The notes: generated from the letters alone by a model not told the origin. Numbered from the stretch's first letter, positions 52,720 through 61,905 are shown. The stretch: 64,000 bases of DNA from Cellulomonas aerilata (GCF_007991755.1 NZ_BJYY01000013.1:124001-188000), one strand, 5' to 3'. Numbers and translations: made by a program.

Positions 52720-53574
52720 CTACTGCTGGACCCCGACGACCCAGTCCTCCGCCGGCGCGGGGTAGCAGGTGCCGGGGCCACCCTCGTAGCCGTCGGCGAA
52801 GGCGCGGGTGCGCTCGAAGCCGGTGCCGTGGGCCCGGGGGTCGGTGAACGGGGTGCCGGGGACGTCACGGGCCGCGAAGACCGCCAAGGTCGCCTCGTCG
52901 AGGTCACCGGCCTCCAGGAGCCCCTGCTCCTGGACGTCCCTCGCCCACGCCCCGGCGAAGCAGTCCGCCTGCAGCTCGCGCAGGACCCCGAGCTGCTCCT
53001 GCTGCGGGAGGCGGAACTGCATGGCGTGGCCGTACTCGTGGGCGAGGACGAACGCAGCAGCGAAGTCTCCCGACGAGACGTAGTAGGGGATCATCAGGCC
53101 CGACTCGTCCCAGGCGATGAAGTCCCCGGCCGAGCAGTAGAAGGCGTTCTTCGCCGGAGCCTCCTCGCTGCCACAACGGGGACCGGGCTCCTGCTCGGGT
53201 CGGTAGTACACGAACCGGGTGGGACGGGTGTAGGTCGCGTCGAAGGTGGCGGGCAGCTCACGGGCCCAGAACTCGTCCAGCGACGCGATGACGCCCTCGA
53301 GGGTCGCCTGGTACTCCTCGTACACGAAGGCGGTGTTGGTGTCGGTCCGGATGGCCTGCGTCTGCGCCGGCGGGTCCTCGCCGAAGTCACCGGTCTCCTC
53401 GGCGTTCTGGGACTCCGCCTCCTCGATCGCGGACTGGATGTCGTCGACGATCTCCTGGGCCCGGGCACGGTTGCTGCCGTCCCCGATGCTGGTGTCGAAG
53501 CCGCAGCCCGTGAGCGCGAGGGCGGCGGCGACGACCATCACGAACGGCCGCAGACGGGGCAGGGGCGACACGGA
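52720..53574 (-). CDS. Neutral zinc metallopeptidase, lipoprotein
   Basis: Predicted membrane-anchored zinc peptidase of the YpfJ-like group, 284 aa. The GTG at 53574 has GGAGG 5 nt upstream. The N-terminus has a lipobox, LALTGCG. The zinc motif HEYGHAMQ is followed by ELQADCFAGAWA, which supplies the third ligand, as in the family. CGSEE/FYCSAGDF and CYPAPAED supply possible disulfides. The protein should act outside the cell; its substrate is unknown. It is divergent from the trypsin-like protease gene. Confidence 0.88.
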   Translation of the reverse strand, partial: SVSPLPRLRPFVMVVAAALALTGCGFDTSIGDGSNRARAQEIVDDIQSAIEEAESQNAEETGDFGEDPPAQTQAIRTDTNTAFVYEEYQATLEGVIASLDEFWARELPATFDATYTRPTRFVYYRPEQEPGPRCGSEEAPAKNAFYCSAGDFIAWDESGLMIPYYVSSGDFAAAFVLAHEYGHAMQFRLPQQEQLGVLRELQADCFAGAWARDVQEQGLLEAGDLDEATLAVFAARDVPGTPFTDPRAHGTGFERTRAFADGYEGGPGTCYPAPAEDWVVGVQQ

Positions 53575-53926
53575 GACCTCCAAGGACGGGTGCGCGAGCG
53601 GGAAGGGCCCACCCGAGGGAGCTGATCGCTCGCCGCGAGTGAGCCCAGGACGTGCTGCTGCACCGTCGAGGGTGACACAGGAGGCGAGATGCCACAGCCC
53701 GGACGGCTCCCCGCGCGGGCAGCGCTCGAGCGGGACACGGGGCCGTCCTCGACGTCCCCGAGGCGTCCAGAGAGCTGGTCGTCGTCACGCCGCATTGACG
53801 CGCCATGGGGGTCGCGGTCCCTTCGGTCGCCGTCCCGACACCAGTCACCGAAACGGCGGTGGACGGCGTCCGGCCGGGCTAGCGTGCGCGAGTCCGGACC
53901 TACCCCCCGACATCGCTGGAGAACGC
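53575..53926. other. Gene-free divergent spacer
   Basis: A 352-nt spacer between the two divergent exported-peptidase genes. One frame from 53689 has AGGAGG upstream, but its product is Arg/Ser low-complexity and runs into the protease gene in another frame; no gene is called. Confidence 0.4.
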
Positions 53927-54766
53927 ATGCGCAGACACGGAGTACTCGGAACCCTCGCGGCCGGGCTGGCCGCTCTCGCCATCACCGTGACAGCCGCCTC
54001 ACCGGCCGCCGCGATCCGTTACGGCGAGCCGGACGCCGGTGAGCACCCCTACGTGGGGTTGATGATCGCGACCGTCGACGGAGAACCCGCGTGGCGGTGC
54101 TCCGGCACGCTGGTCTCACCCACGCACTTCCTCACCGCCGGTCACTGCACCTTCGGGGCCGACGGCGCCGTCGTCTGGTTCGAGGAGGACCTGCGCGACG
54201 CGGCGGCGGTCGGCTACCCGACCGGCGGCGCGACGTCGATCACCGGCACCCCGTACACGCATCCGCAGTACGACGACGTGGCGTTCTACGAGCACGACCT
54301 CGGCCTCGTCGTCCTCGACGAGCCGGTCCTGCTGGACGAGTACGGCGCGCTGCCGCACGAGGGGTACTTCGACGACTTCTTCGTGGCTCGTGGGCAGAAC
54401 CCGCAGCTGTTCACCGCCGTCGGCTACGGGCTCCAGCGCAACATGCCCGAGCCGAGCGGTCGCACGTCCGCGGAGCGCGTCCGCCTGCAGGCGACGCTGA
54501 AGATCATCAACCAGGACGCGGCCTTCGGTGAGAAGAAGGTGGGCAACTCGGTGCTGTTCACCAACAACGCCGCCGGAGGGGGGACGTGCAACGGCGACTC
54601 CGGCGGCCCCATCTTCGTCGAGGGGACCAACGTCGTCGCCGCGGTGACGTCGTTCGGGATCAACGCCCGCTGCGCCGGCACCGGCGGTGGCTACCGCGTC
54701 GACACGGCAGACGACCTGAACTGGCTCGAGCAGGAGTTCGGGCTGGTGCCCGGCGAGAACTGGTGA
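53927..54766 (+). CDS. Secreted trypsin-like serine protease
   Basis: S1-family serine protease, 279 aa, ATG at 53927. A Sec signal peptide (to about residue 29, AAA) precedes a short, possibly absent propeptide; the mature chain may begin at IRYGEPD. The triad is His73 in LTAGHC, Asp in YEHDLGLVVLD and Ser225 in GTCNGDSGGP. Four Cys residues pair in the usual places (RCSGTL with GHC, GGGTC with ARCAG). The residue before GDSGGP by six is not a clear trypsin-type Asp, so specificity is uncertain. Confidence 0.92.
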   Translation: MRRHGVLGTLAAGLAALAITVTAASPAAAIRYGEPDAGEHPYVGLMIATVDGEPAWRCSGTLVSPTHFLTAGHCTFGADGAVVWFEEDLRDAAAVGYPTGGATSITGTPYTHPQYDDVAFYEHDLGLVVLDEPVLLDEYGALPHEGYFDDFFVARGQNPQLFTAVGYGLQRNMPEPSGRTSAERVRLQATLKIINQDAAFGEKKVGNSVLFTNNAAGGGTCNGDSGGPIFVEGTNVVAAVTSFGINARCAGTGGGYRVDTADDLNWLEQEFGLVPGENW

Positions 54767-54786
54767 GACTCCCGATGACATGAGGT

Positions 54787-54811
54787 CGCCGCTGCCGGTG
54801 TGGCGGCGGCG
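54787..54811 (+). terminator. Hairpin terminator after the serine protease gene
   Basis: A 10-bp stem with one T-G wobble (CGCCGCTGCC with GGCGGCGGCG) and 5-nt loop, 20 nt past the protease stop. Confidence 0.45.
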
Positions 54812-55004
54812 CGCCGCAGAGCGACGGTTCCCATCGCGACAGGTGGGGACCGTCGCTGCGTCCGGACGCAGGCGCCTCGCCCGAGCGCCTGCGCACCGGG
54901 CGCCGACCTGCTCCGACGACCGGTGTGCCGCACCCTTCCGCGCGCGCTGGTCGCGCAAGGCGAACCCCGTCGCCGACCACGGCAGCCCTAGGGGCAGCCG
55001 AGCC

Positions 55005-55529
55005 TCACCGCGCGGCAGGTCCGGACGGGTCGAGCGCGAGCTCCCACCGCCACACCTGACCCTCGTCGGGGTCGACCGCCTCGCCGACGTGGACGAAGCC
55101 CAGACGTCGGAGCACGGCCGTCGACGGTCCCGGCGCCGCCAGGGTGTGAGCGACCACCAGGCGCACGTCGCCGGACTGCTCGGCCGCCGCCACGAGCCGA
55201 CGAGCCGCCGCCGTCGCCACGCCGGCACCGCGGTACTCCGGCGCGACCGAGTACCCGATCTCGACGGCACCGTCCTCGGGTGGGCCGGTGAAGCCGCCGA
55301 TCCCCACGACCGCGCGGTCGCGTCGATGGACGAACAGGTGCGTCGACCAGCGTGGCTCTACACCGCCGTCCAGGGTCGCCACGGCGTGCTCGAGCATGCC
55401 GTCGAACTCGACGAGGCCGGCCACCACCCTCATGCCGAAATCCCGCTCGAAGCTGCCGTCTTCCTGCAGGAGAGCCTGCAGCTGCGCCTTCGACGCCGGG
55501 ACGACCGCCAGGTCGCTGTCGTCGTCCAT
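55005..55529 (-). CDS. GNAT-family acetyltransferase
   Basis: N-acetyltransferase of the GNAT superfamily (RimJ/RimL-like), 174 aa from the ATG at 55529. The acetyl-CoA-binding motif A is EIGYSVAPEYRGAGVATAAARRLV and the C-terminal STAVLRRLGFVHVGEAVD is typical. Substrate is unknown. Divergent from the NmrA-like gene. Confidence 0.85.
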   Translation of the reverse strand: MDDDSDLAVVPASKAQLQALLQEDGSFERDFGMRVVAGLVEFDGMLEHAVATLDGGVEPRWSTHLFVHRRDRAVVGIGGFTGPPEDGAVEIGYSVAPEYRGAGVATAAARRLVAAAEQSGDVRLVVAHTLAAPGPSTAVLRRLGFVHVGEAVDPDEGQVWRWELALDPSGPAAR

Positions 55530-55812
55530 GGATGCCTCCAGTCCGGTCCGCAGAGGGCCGCGCCCGTCGGCGGCCGGCGTGCGCCGGGTCGAGGTGCTCG
55601 TCCCACGACCGGATGCGGACCCTTCGCGCACCATAGCCAGGACGCGGCCGCCTCAGCAGGGGCCCGCCACCGCGGAGCCGGACCCGATGGTGCCGGTCGG
55701 TCGTGCGGCCACGGTCGCCCCGGTCGTCGCGGATCGACAGGCGGCTGGAGGATCGGACGCGGCCGGTCGACCCCACGCACGGCTCACCACGGACCCGAAG
55801 GAGCACCTCACC

Positions 55813-56664
55813 ATGACGCAGGACCTCGTGGCCGTCACCGGAGCGACCGGGGCGGTCGGTGGGCAGGTCGCCCGGCACCTCGCCGAGCGCGGGACCCCGC
55901 TGCGGCTGGTCGTCCGTGACCCCGCCCGCGCGCCCCGCCTGCCCGGCTCGGACGTGCGCCGGGCCGCCTACGCTGACGCAGCCGCGGCCCGGGAGGCGCT
56001 GACCGGCGCAGCGGTCCTGCTCATGGTGTCCGGGTCGGAGAGCGCCGACCGGGTCGCGCAGCACCACACCTTCGTCCGGGCAGCCGCCGACGCCGGGGTC
56101 CGGCACATCGTCTACACGTCGTTCCTGGGCGCGGGACCCGACGCCACCTTCACGCTCGGACGGGACCACTGGGCCACCGAGGAGCGCATCCGCGCCACCG
56201 GGATGGGGTTCACCTTCCTGCGCGACAGCCTCTACCTCGACTTCCTGCCCAGCCTCGCCGGCGCCGACGGCGTCATCCGCGGCCCCGCCGGCGACGGCGT
56301 CGTCGGCGCCGTCGCGCGTGCGGACGTCGCCCGCGTCGCGGCGGCGGTCCTGCAGGACCCCGCCCCGCACACCGGAGCGACGTACGACCTCACCGGGCGC
56401 GAGGCCCTCTCGCTGGCGCAGGCGGCGCGCGTCATCACCGGGGTCACCGGCACGCCCACCCGGTACCACCCGGAGACGATCGAGGAGGCGTACGCCTCCC
56501 GCGCCCACTACGGCGCCCCTGGCTGGCAGGTCGACGCCTGGGTCTCCACCTACACCGCCATCGCCGCCGGCGAGCTCGCCGCCGTCGACGACACCGTCCA
56601 CCGCCTCACCGGCACGCCCGCCCTGACCCTCGCCGAGCACCTGGCGGGATCCCGGGCGGCGTAG
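55813..56664 (+). CDS. NmrA-like NAD(P)-binding protein
   Basis: Atypical short-chain dehydrogenase of the NmrA/quinone-reductase-like group, 283 aa, ATG at 55813. The Rossmann motif is VTGATGAVGGQVARHL, with Arg residues in VVRDPARAP that favour NADPH. Ser/Tyr positions of the classical YXXXK site are replaced by HIVYTSFLGAG and HWATEERI, as in the family. C-terminal AITGVTGTPTRYHPETIEE-like sequence fits. It may be a redox sensor or a quinone or aldehyde reductase. Confidence 0.85.
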   Translation: MTQDLVAVTGATGAVGGQVARHLAERGTPLRLVVRDPARAPRLPGSDVRRAAYADAAAAREALTGAAVLLMVSGSESADRVAQHHTFVRAAADAGVRHIVYTSFLGAGPDATFTLGRDHWATEERIRATGMGFTFLRDSLYLDFLPSLAGADGVIRGPAGDGVVGAVARADVARVAAAVLQDPAPHTGATYDLTGREALSLAQAARVITGVTGTPTRYHPETIEEAYASRAHYGAPGWQVDAWVSTYTAIAAGELAAVDDTVHRLTGTPALTLAEHLAGSRAA

Positions 56665-56723
56665 CGCGACGACAACGTCGATACTCGCTCCCCGACACCC
56701 CGCACGACCTAGGAGACTTCGGC

Positions 56724-57524
56724 ATGCACACACCGTCGGTCCAGCTCTACAGCCTGCGCGACGCCGTCGCGGACGACCTCCCGGGCACGGTCGCCCGGGT
56801 CCGCGAGATCGGGTACGAGCACGTCGAGCCCTACGCCTTCGACACGAACGCCGACGCGTACGCGAAGGCGTTCGCCGACGCCGGGGTGACGGCCCCGAGC
56901 GGTCACGCCGCCGTCATCGACCGCGAGGACCCGTCCGTCGTGTTCGACGCCGCAGCGCGCCTGGGCATGGACGTCGTCATCGACCCGTTCATCCCGACCG
57001 ACCGGTGGCGTACCGCCGACGACGCGACCAGGATCGCGGAGCGCGTCAACGCCCTGGCCGAGCAGGCGCGGAGCCACGGCCTGCGATTCGGCTACCACAA
57101 CCACCAGTGGGAGTTCACGAACGAGGTCGACGGGCGCCCGATCTACGACCTCTTCGTCGAGCAGCTCGCGCCCGACGTCGTGCTCGAGGTCGACACCTTC
57201 TGGGCGACCGTCGGCGGCGCCGACGTGCCCGCCGTGCTCCGCTCCCTCGGCGACCGTGTCGTCGCCATCCACGTGAAGGACGGCAAGGTCACCGGCGACA
57301 TCGCCACCGCGCTGCCGTCGGCCCGGAGCGCCCTGGTCGTCCCGGACGCCCTGCGGGCGGCGTACGAGGAGCAGACGCCCGCCGGCCAGGGGGACGTCGA
57401 CGTCCCGGCGATCCTCGCCGCCGCGCCCCGAGCCCTCCGCGTGGTCGAGTTCGACTCCTACCAGGGGGACGTGTTCGACGGGATCGCCCAGTCCCTCGCC
57501 TGGCTGACGGAGAACGACCGGTGA
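56724..57524 (+). CDS. Sugar phosphate isomerase/epimerase (TIM barrel)
   Basis: Xylose-isomerase-like TIM-barrel protein of 266 aa. Family features are PSVQLYSLRDAV at the start, FGYHNHQWEF, LEVDTFWATVGGAD and VVAIHVKDGK, which hold the metal-binding His/Glu/Asp set. It probably interconverts keto- or oxidised sugars. The ATG has TAGGAGA upstream. Its stop overlaps the dehydrogenase start (GTGA), so the two are a functional pair, a frequent arrangement in sugar and inositol catabolism. A possible LacI-type operator (CGACG-ACAA-CGTCG) is at 56667-56680. Confidence 0.88.
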   Translation: MHTPSVQLYSLRDAVADDLPGTVARVREIGYEHVEPYAFDTNADAYAKAFADAGVTAPSGHAAVIDREDPSVVFDAAARLGMDVVIDPFIPTDRWRTADDATRIAERVNALAEQARSHGLRFGYHNHQWEFTNEVDGRPIYDLFVEQLAPDVVLEVDTFWATVGGADVPAVLRSLGDRVVAIHVKDGKVTGDIATALPSARSALVVPDALRAAYEEQTPAGQGDVDVPAILAAAPRALRVVEFDSYQGDVFDGIAQSLAWLTENDR

Positions 57525-58624
57525 CCGGCCCGGTGGGGATCGGCGTCATCGGCGCCGGCAACATCTGCACCCAGTACCTGGACAACCTGACGCAGTTCGC
57601 CGACGTCGAGGTCCGCTACGTCGCCGACGTCCTGGTCGACCGGGCGACGGCGCAGGCGGAGAGGTACGGCATCGCCGCGTCCGGCCCCGTCGACGACCTG
57701 CTGGTCCGGGACGACATCCAGATCGTCGTGAACCTGACGATCCCGGCCGTGCACGCCGAGGTCGGCCAGCAGATCATCGCGGCCGGCAAGCACGTCTGGA
57801 GCGAGAAGCCCGTCGCCACCGACCGCGCCTCCGCCTCCGCGCTGCTCGACGCCGCGACGGCGGCCGGTCTGCGTGTCGCGTGCGCCCCGGACACCGTGCT
57901 CGGTGCGGGGATCCAGACCGGCCTGCGCGCGATCGCCCGGGGGGACATCGGCGAGCCGCTCACCGCGGTCACCATGTTCCACGTCCCGGGACCGGACCAG
58001 TGGCACCCGAACCCCGACTTCCTGTACGCCAGGGGTGCCGGACCGCTGTTCGACATGGGTCCCTACTACCTGACCACCCTCGTGCACGCGTTCGGGTCCG
58101 CGTCGCGGGTCCAGGCCGTGGCCTCGACGGCGCGCGACGTCCGCACGGTCGGTGCCGGACCGCGGGCGGGCGAGACCTTCCCGGTCGAGGTGCCGACCCA
58201 CCACGCAGCCCTCGTCGAGTTCCGCGGCGGGCAGTCCTCGCAGACCACCCTGTCGTTCCAGCACGCGAGGCCCCGGTCCGGCTTCGTCGAGATCAACGGC
58301 ACCGAGGGCACCATCTCCCTGCCGGACCCGAACTACTTCACCGGGGACTCCACGCTCTGGCGGTACGGCTCCGACGAGCCCGTCACCGTCCCGGGCGAGG
58401 GCTCCACCTGGGGACGCGGGACCGGCGTCGTCGAGCTCGCGCGGGCGATCGAGGCGGGGACCCTGGAGCGGGCGTCCGGCGAGCTCGCCTCCCACGTGCT
58501 CGACGTCATGCTCGGCATCCGGGAGGCCGCCGGGTCCGGTGAGGCCGTGGTCGTCGACTCCCAGGTCACCCCGGTACCGCCGCTCCCCGCCGACTGGGAC
58601 CCGTCGGTCGCGACCCTGCGCTGA
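57521..58624 (+). CDS. Gfo/Idh/MocA-family oxidoreductase
   Basis: NAD(P)-dependent sugar dehydrogenase, 367 aa, GTG start overlapping the isomerase stop. The Rossmann motif is GIGVIGAGNICTQYL and the catalytic Lys lies in the EKP motif KHVWSEKPVATD. The C-terminal domain has GPLFDMGPYYLTTLVHAFG, with the conserved Asp and His region. The substrate is likely a sugar or polyol brought in by the ABC importer encoded at 59675-62786, but this is inference from proximity. Confidence 0.9.
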   Translation: MTGPVGIGVIGAGNICTQYLDNLTQFADVEVRYVADVLVDRATAQAERYGIAASGPVDDLLVRDDIQIVVNLTIPAVHAEVGQQIIAAGKHVWSEKPVATDRASASALLDAATAAGLRVACAPDTVLGAGIQTGLRAIARGDIGEPLTAVTMFHVPGPDQWHPNPDFLYARGAGPLFDMGPYYLTTLVHAFGSASRVQAVASTARDVRTVGAGPRAGETFPVEVPTHHAALVEFRGGQSSQTTLSFQHARPRSGFVEINGTEGTISLPDPNYFTGDSTLWRYGSDEPVTVPGEGSTWGRGTGVVELARAIEAGTLERASGELASHVLDVMLGIREAAGSGEAVVVDSQVTPVPPLPADWDPSVATLR

Positions 58625-58669
58625 CCTCGCGCGGACGTCCCGGACCGCTCGACGCGCCGGGCCGGACGA

Positions 58670-58701
58670 CAGGAGGGGCGGCCGATCGGCCGCCCCTCCT
58701 G
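58670..58701. terminator. Perfect palindrome, bidirectional terminator
   Basis: A perfect 32-nt palindrome (CAGGAGGGGCGGCCGA and its complement) between the convergent dehydrogenase and SRPBCC genes, 46 and 18 nt from their stops. Confidence 0.78.
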
Positions 58702-58718
58702 CGTGCTGGTCCCGCCGA

Positions 58719-59456
58719 TCAGATGAGGTTCGCCTCGTCGCCGGGCACGGCGCCCGTCCCGCTCACCGGAGCGGTGCCCGTCCCGCTCACCGGAGTGGTG
58801 CCCGTCTCGCTCACCGGAGCGGTGACCGTGACCTCGTCCGACTCCTTCGAGTCGTCGGAGCCGCCCACCGTGGCGGCGACGGCGGCTGCTGCCGCGGCGG
58901 CCACGCCGATCCCCGCGGCGACCGCCGCCTTGGACACGCCGGCCTTGCCCGAGTCACCCTCCGACGCCGCTGCGTGCTCCACGCCGGGTGCGGTGCCGGC
59001 GCCCGGGTTGATGCTGCCGCGCCACGCTCCGGTCGCGTAGTCCTCGGACTCGATGAAGGCCTTGAAGCGCTCGAGGTCGCCCTCGGCCTGCTTCTCCACG
59101 ATGTTCAGCCGGTCGCCGATCGCCTCGACGACGCCCTCCGGCTCGTACTCCAGGTGCAGGTGGACGTGCGTCTGCCCCTCGCCGGCCGGCTCGAAGGAGA
59201 CCGAGCCGGCGTTGGTCGCGCCCGACGTCGCCGCCCACGACACCTTCTGGTCCGGGACCTGCTCCAGGACCTTGGCCTCCCACTGGCGACGGACGCCGGC
59301 GATCTCGGCCACCCACTCGAGCCGGTCGTCGGACAGCTGGGTGACGCTCGTGACCCCGCCCATGAACTGCGGGAACTCCTCGAACTGGGTCCACTGGTTG
59401 TAGGCCACGGTCACCGGCACGTTGACGATGACGGACTTCTCGACCTGCGTCGTCAT
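58719..59456 (-). CDS. SRPBCC-family protein with repeat tail
   Basis: A 245-aa protein from the ATG at 59456. Residues about 1-145 form an SRPBCC (polyketide cyclase/START-like) hydrophobic-ligand domain: VEKSVIVNVPVTVAYNQW, FPQFMGGVTSV, VHLHLEYEPEG, LERFKAFIES. A short Gly/Ala-rich hydrophobic stretch (VAAGIGVAAAAAAAVAA) follows and could be a membrane anchor or linker. The C-terminus has three PVSGTG-type repeats encoded by a 24-bp tandem repeat. Ligand and role are unknown. It is inserted in reverse between the sugar catabolic genes and their importer. Confidence 0.82.
   Translation of the reverse strand: MTTQVEKSVIVNVPVTVAYNQWTQFEEFPQFMGGVTSVTQLSDDRLEWVAEIAGVRRQWEAKVLEQVPDQKVSWAATSGATNAGSVSFEPAGEGQTHVHLHLEYEPEGVVEAIGDRLNIVEKQAEGDLERFKAFIESEDYATGAWRGSINPGAGTAPGVEHAAASEGDSGKAGVSKAAVAAGIGVAAAAAAAVAATVGGSDDSKESDEVTVTAPVSETGTTPVSGTGTAPVSGTGAVPGDEANLI
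58752..58823 (-). repeat. Three 24-bp tandem repeats inside the SRPBCC gene
   Basis: Units at 58752-58775, 58776-58799 and 58800-58823 differ by one or two bases. They encode the 8-residue unit TAPVSGTG/TTPVSETG-like near the C-terminus. Copy number may vary between strains. Confidence 0.85.
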
Positions 59457-59593
59457 GGGTGTCTCCCCTCTTCGGCCGGCGCGGCGGCCGGTCCTGGTGC
59501 GAGCCGCCCCGAACGGCACGGCCCTGCGGTCGAGGTCGACGCTAGGGGGAGCAAGCAGACCCTGCGACCGGGCGCAAGCCGGTGCGCCGGAAC

Positions 59594-59611
59594 CTGGCAC
59601 AGGTGTGCCAG
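59594..59611. promoter_or_regulatory. Candidate operator upstream of the sugar importer
   Basis: A perfect 7-bp inverted repeat, CTGGCAC-AGGT-GTGCCAG, 63 nt upstream of the sugar-binding protein start and in the spacer shared with the divergent SRPBCC gene. It could bind a local repressor; no regulator gene is adjacent in the window. Confidence 0.4.
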
Positions 59612-59674
59612 AGGTGTTGCGTGCGCCCGCGGCGAGGACTACGACAGATCCACTCGACGACGAGATGGGGACTC

Positions 59675-60970
59675 ATGGCGCTGGACAGGCGGAGGTTCCT
59701 CGCGCTCCTCGGGGCCGCGGCGGGTTCAGCCGCCCTCGGCGGCTGCGCGGGCTTCAGCGGCGGGCGGGACGACGGCGGCGGGGCGGCCTCGGACGACGAG
59801 ATCACCTTCACGCTCTGGGCCGGTGACGCGGAGCTGGTGGCCTTCCGGGCGATCGCCCGCGACTTCGAGGCCGCGGAGGGCATCCGCGTCAAGCTCCAGC
59901 AGGTGCCCTTCGACCAGCTGCTCACCACGGTGGACGCCGGCCTGCAGGCCGGTCAGGCACCGGACGTCTTCCGGGTCACCTACACCGACCTCGGGGTCTA
60001 CAGCAGCCAGGACGCCCTGCTCGACCTGAGCGACCACCTGCCCGGCGGCTACGCCGACCAGTTCCGTCCCGGGCTGTGGAGCGCCGTCACCCGCGACGGC
60101 GCGCCGTTCGGCGTCCCGCACCACACCGACACCTCGATGATCCTGGTCCGCGCCGACGCGGCGCAGCAGGCCGGGCTCACCCTGCCGACGTCCTACGACG
60201 AGGCGTGGAGCTGGGAGCAGCTCGACGAGGCGCTCGTGCGGCTCGCGGGGGTCACCGCGGCCCAGCAGTACGCCACCGGGGTCAACTGGCAGCAGTTCGG
60301 TGCCTACCGGTGGCTCAACTTCCTCGGGCAGGCAGGCGGCCGGCTGCTCACCGACGACCTGTCGGCGCCTGCGGTGGACAGCCCCGAGGGGCGCGAGGCG
60401 CTGCGGTTCACGCAGTCGTTCTTCGAGCGCGGCCTGGTCCCCCCGACCACCTCGACCAAGGGCGACTACGTCGACGAGCTCTTCATCGCGGGGACCACGG
60501 CGTCGGTCTTCGCGGGCGACTTCCTCCTGCCGGCCATCGCCGACGCCGGCTTCGACTTCGGCGCGACGTTCCTGCCCCGCAACCGCGACGTGACGGCCGA
60601 GCTCGGCGGCAACGCCGTGGTCGCGACCGCGGACTCCCCCCGCGCCGAGCAGGCCGCTCTCTTCCTGCAGTACCTGGCCTCCCAGGAGCAGATGGCGCGC
60701 TTCTGCGAGGCGACGACGGTGCTGCCGACGCGCACCGACCTCGCCGGCGGGGACCTGGAGTACCAGGTCCGGCCCGACCTGATGGAGCTGTTCGTCGCCC
60801 AGTCCGAGGCGATCACCGAGGACATCGTCGAGCAGACGACGGTGCCCTCGTTCAACGAGATCAACGCCGCGCTCGTCGAGCAGCTGGAGCGCGCGTTCGT
60901 GGGCAGGGTCGACGCCGAGGCGGTGCTCGCAGACCTGTCGGCCGACATCGAGCGCGCGCTCGCTCCGTGA
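59675..60970 (+). CDS. Sugar ABC importer substrate-binding lipoprotein
   Basis: Extracellular solute-binding protein of the carbohydrate (CUT1) type, 431 aa, ATG at 59675. A twin-arginine-containing signal (LDRRRFLALLG) ends in a lipobox, LGGC. Mature features are ITFTLWAGDAELVAFRAIARDFE, PDVFRVTYTDLGVYSSQDALLDLS and TTSTKGDYVDELFIAG. It delivers a sugar to the permeases encoded next (GTGA overlap at 60967-60970). The sugar cannot be inferred. No ATPase gene is in the cluster, so a shared MsiK-type ATPase elsewhere is expected. Confidence 0.9.
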   Translation: MALDRRRFLALLGAAAGSAALGGCAGFSGGRDDGGGAASDDEITFTLWAGDAELVAFRAIARDFEAAEGIRVKLQQVPFDQLLTTVDAGLQAGQAPDVFRVTYTDLGVYSSQDALLDLSDHLPGGYADQFRPGLWSAVTRDGAPFGVPHHTDTSMILVRADAAQQAGLTLPTSYDEAWSWEQLDEALVRLAGVTAAQQYATGVNWQQFGAYRWLNFLGQAGGRLLTDDLSAPAVDSPEGREALRFTQSFFERGLVPPTTSTKGDYVDELFIAGTTASVFAGDFLLPAIADAGFDFGATFLPRNRDVTAELGGNAVVATADSPRAEQAALFLQYLASQEQMARFCEATTVLPTRTDLAGGDLEYQVRPDLMELFVAQSEAITEDIVEQTTVPSFNEINAALVEQLERAFVGRVDAEAVLADLSADIERALAP

Positions 60971-61905
60971 GCACCGCCACGGCGGCACGCGACCGGACGA
61001 CGCAGCGGCTGCGTCCGGCCGGCCGGCGGCGAGGGCTGCGCCGACGCGGGGCCGCGACGGCGTACGCCCTGCTCGCGCCCAACCTCGTGCTGTTCGGGCT
61101 CTTCCTGCTCCTGCCGCTGGTGCTCACCGTCGCCCTCGGCTTCCAGGAGACCAGCGGCTTCGGCGTCGGCCGGTGGATCGGCCTGGGCAACTACGAGCGG
61201 ATGGCCGCCGACGACGTCTTCTGGCGCTCCGCGGTCAACACGGTCGTCTTCGCCGCGGTGACCGTGCCGCTGACCCTGGTCGGCGGTCTGGGACTGGCTC
61301 TCCTGCTCGACCGGCCCATCCGGGGCCGGACGCTGTTCCGCTCCCTGTTCTACCTGCCGTACGTCCTGTCCGGCGTGGTCGTCGCGCTGCTCGGCCGCTG
61401 GATCTTCAACGAGAACGTCGGCGTGGTGAACAAGGTGCTGCGCGCGCTCGGCGGCGACGGCGTCCCCTGGCAGTCGTCGGGCGCACCGGCGATGGCCTCG
61501 ATCATCGCCATGGTCGTCTGGCAGTCGCTCGGCTTCTGCATGGTCATCTACCTGGCCGGGCTCCAAGGCATCCCGCGCGAGCGGTACGAGGCCGCCCGGG
61601 TCGACGGGGCGACGGGCTGGCAGATCGTCCGGTACGTGACCGTCCCCGGCCTGCGGCAGACGACGTTCTTCCTGACCGTGCTCATGGTCATCCAGAGCTT
61701 CCAGGTGTTCGACGTCGTCTTCGTCCTCACCGGCGGCGGCCCGGGGGTGTCCACCGAGCTGCTGGTCACCTACGCCTACCGGCAGGGCTTCGGCGCCCGG
61801 CAGCAGGGCTACGCCTCGGCGATCGGCGTGGTGATGTTCGTCGTCGTCCTGGCGTTCACGGTGCTGTGGTGGCGCTCGCAGCGCGACACCGAGGCGGACA
61901 CGTGA
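60967..61905 (+). CDS. Sugar ABC importer permease 1 (MalF/UgpA-type)
   Basis: Inner-membrane permease, 312 aa, GTG start. Six membrane helices and the ATPase-docking EAA loop (YEAARVDGATGWQIVRYVTVPGL) are present; the YALLAPNLVLFGLFLLLPL first helix is typical. Stop and next start overlap (GTGA at 61902-61905). Confidence 0.93.
   Translation: MSTATAARDRTTQRLRPAGRRRGLRRRGAATAYALLAPNLVLFGLFLLLPLVLTVALGFQETSGFGVGRWIGLGNYERMAADDVFWRSAVNTVVFAAVTVPLTLVGGLGLALLLDRPIRGRTLFRSLFYLPYVLSGVVVALLGRWIFNENVGVVNKVLRALGGDGVPWQSSGAPAMASIIAMVVWQSLGFCMVIYLAGLQGIPRERYEAARVDGATGWQIVRYVTVPGLRQTTFFLTVLMVIQSFQVFDVVFVLTGGGPGVSTELLVTYAYRQGFGARQQGYASAIGVVMFVVVLAFTVLWWRSQRDTEADT

Noticed and set aside
53689-54042. Small gene with AGGAGG upstream between the two peptidase genes
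   Set aside because: The product is Arg/Ser/Pro low-complexity and overlaps the start of the serine protease gene in another frame.
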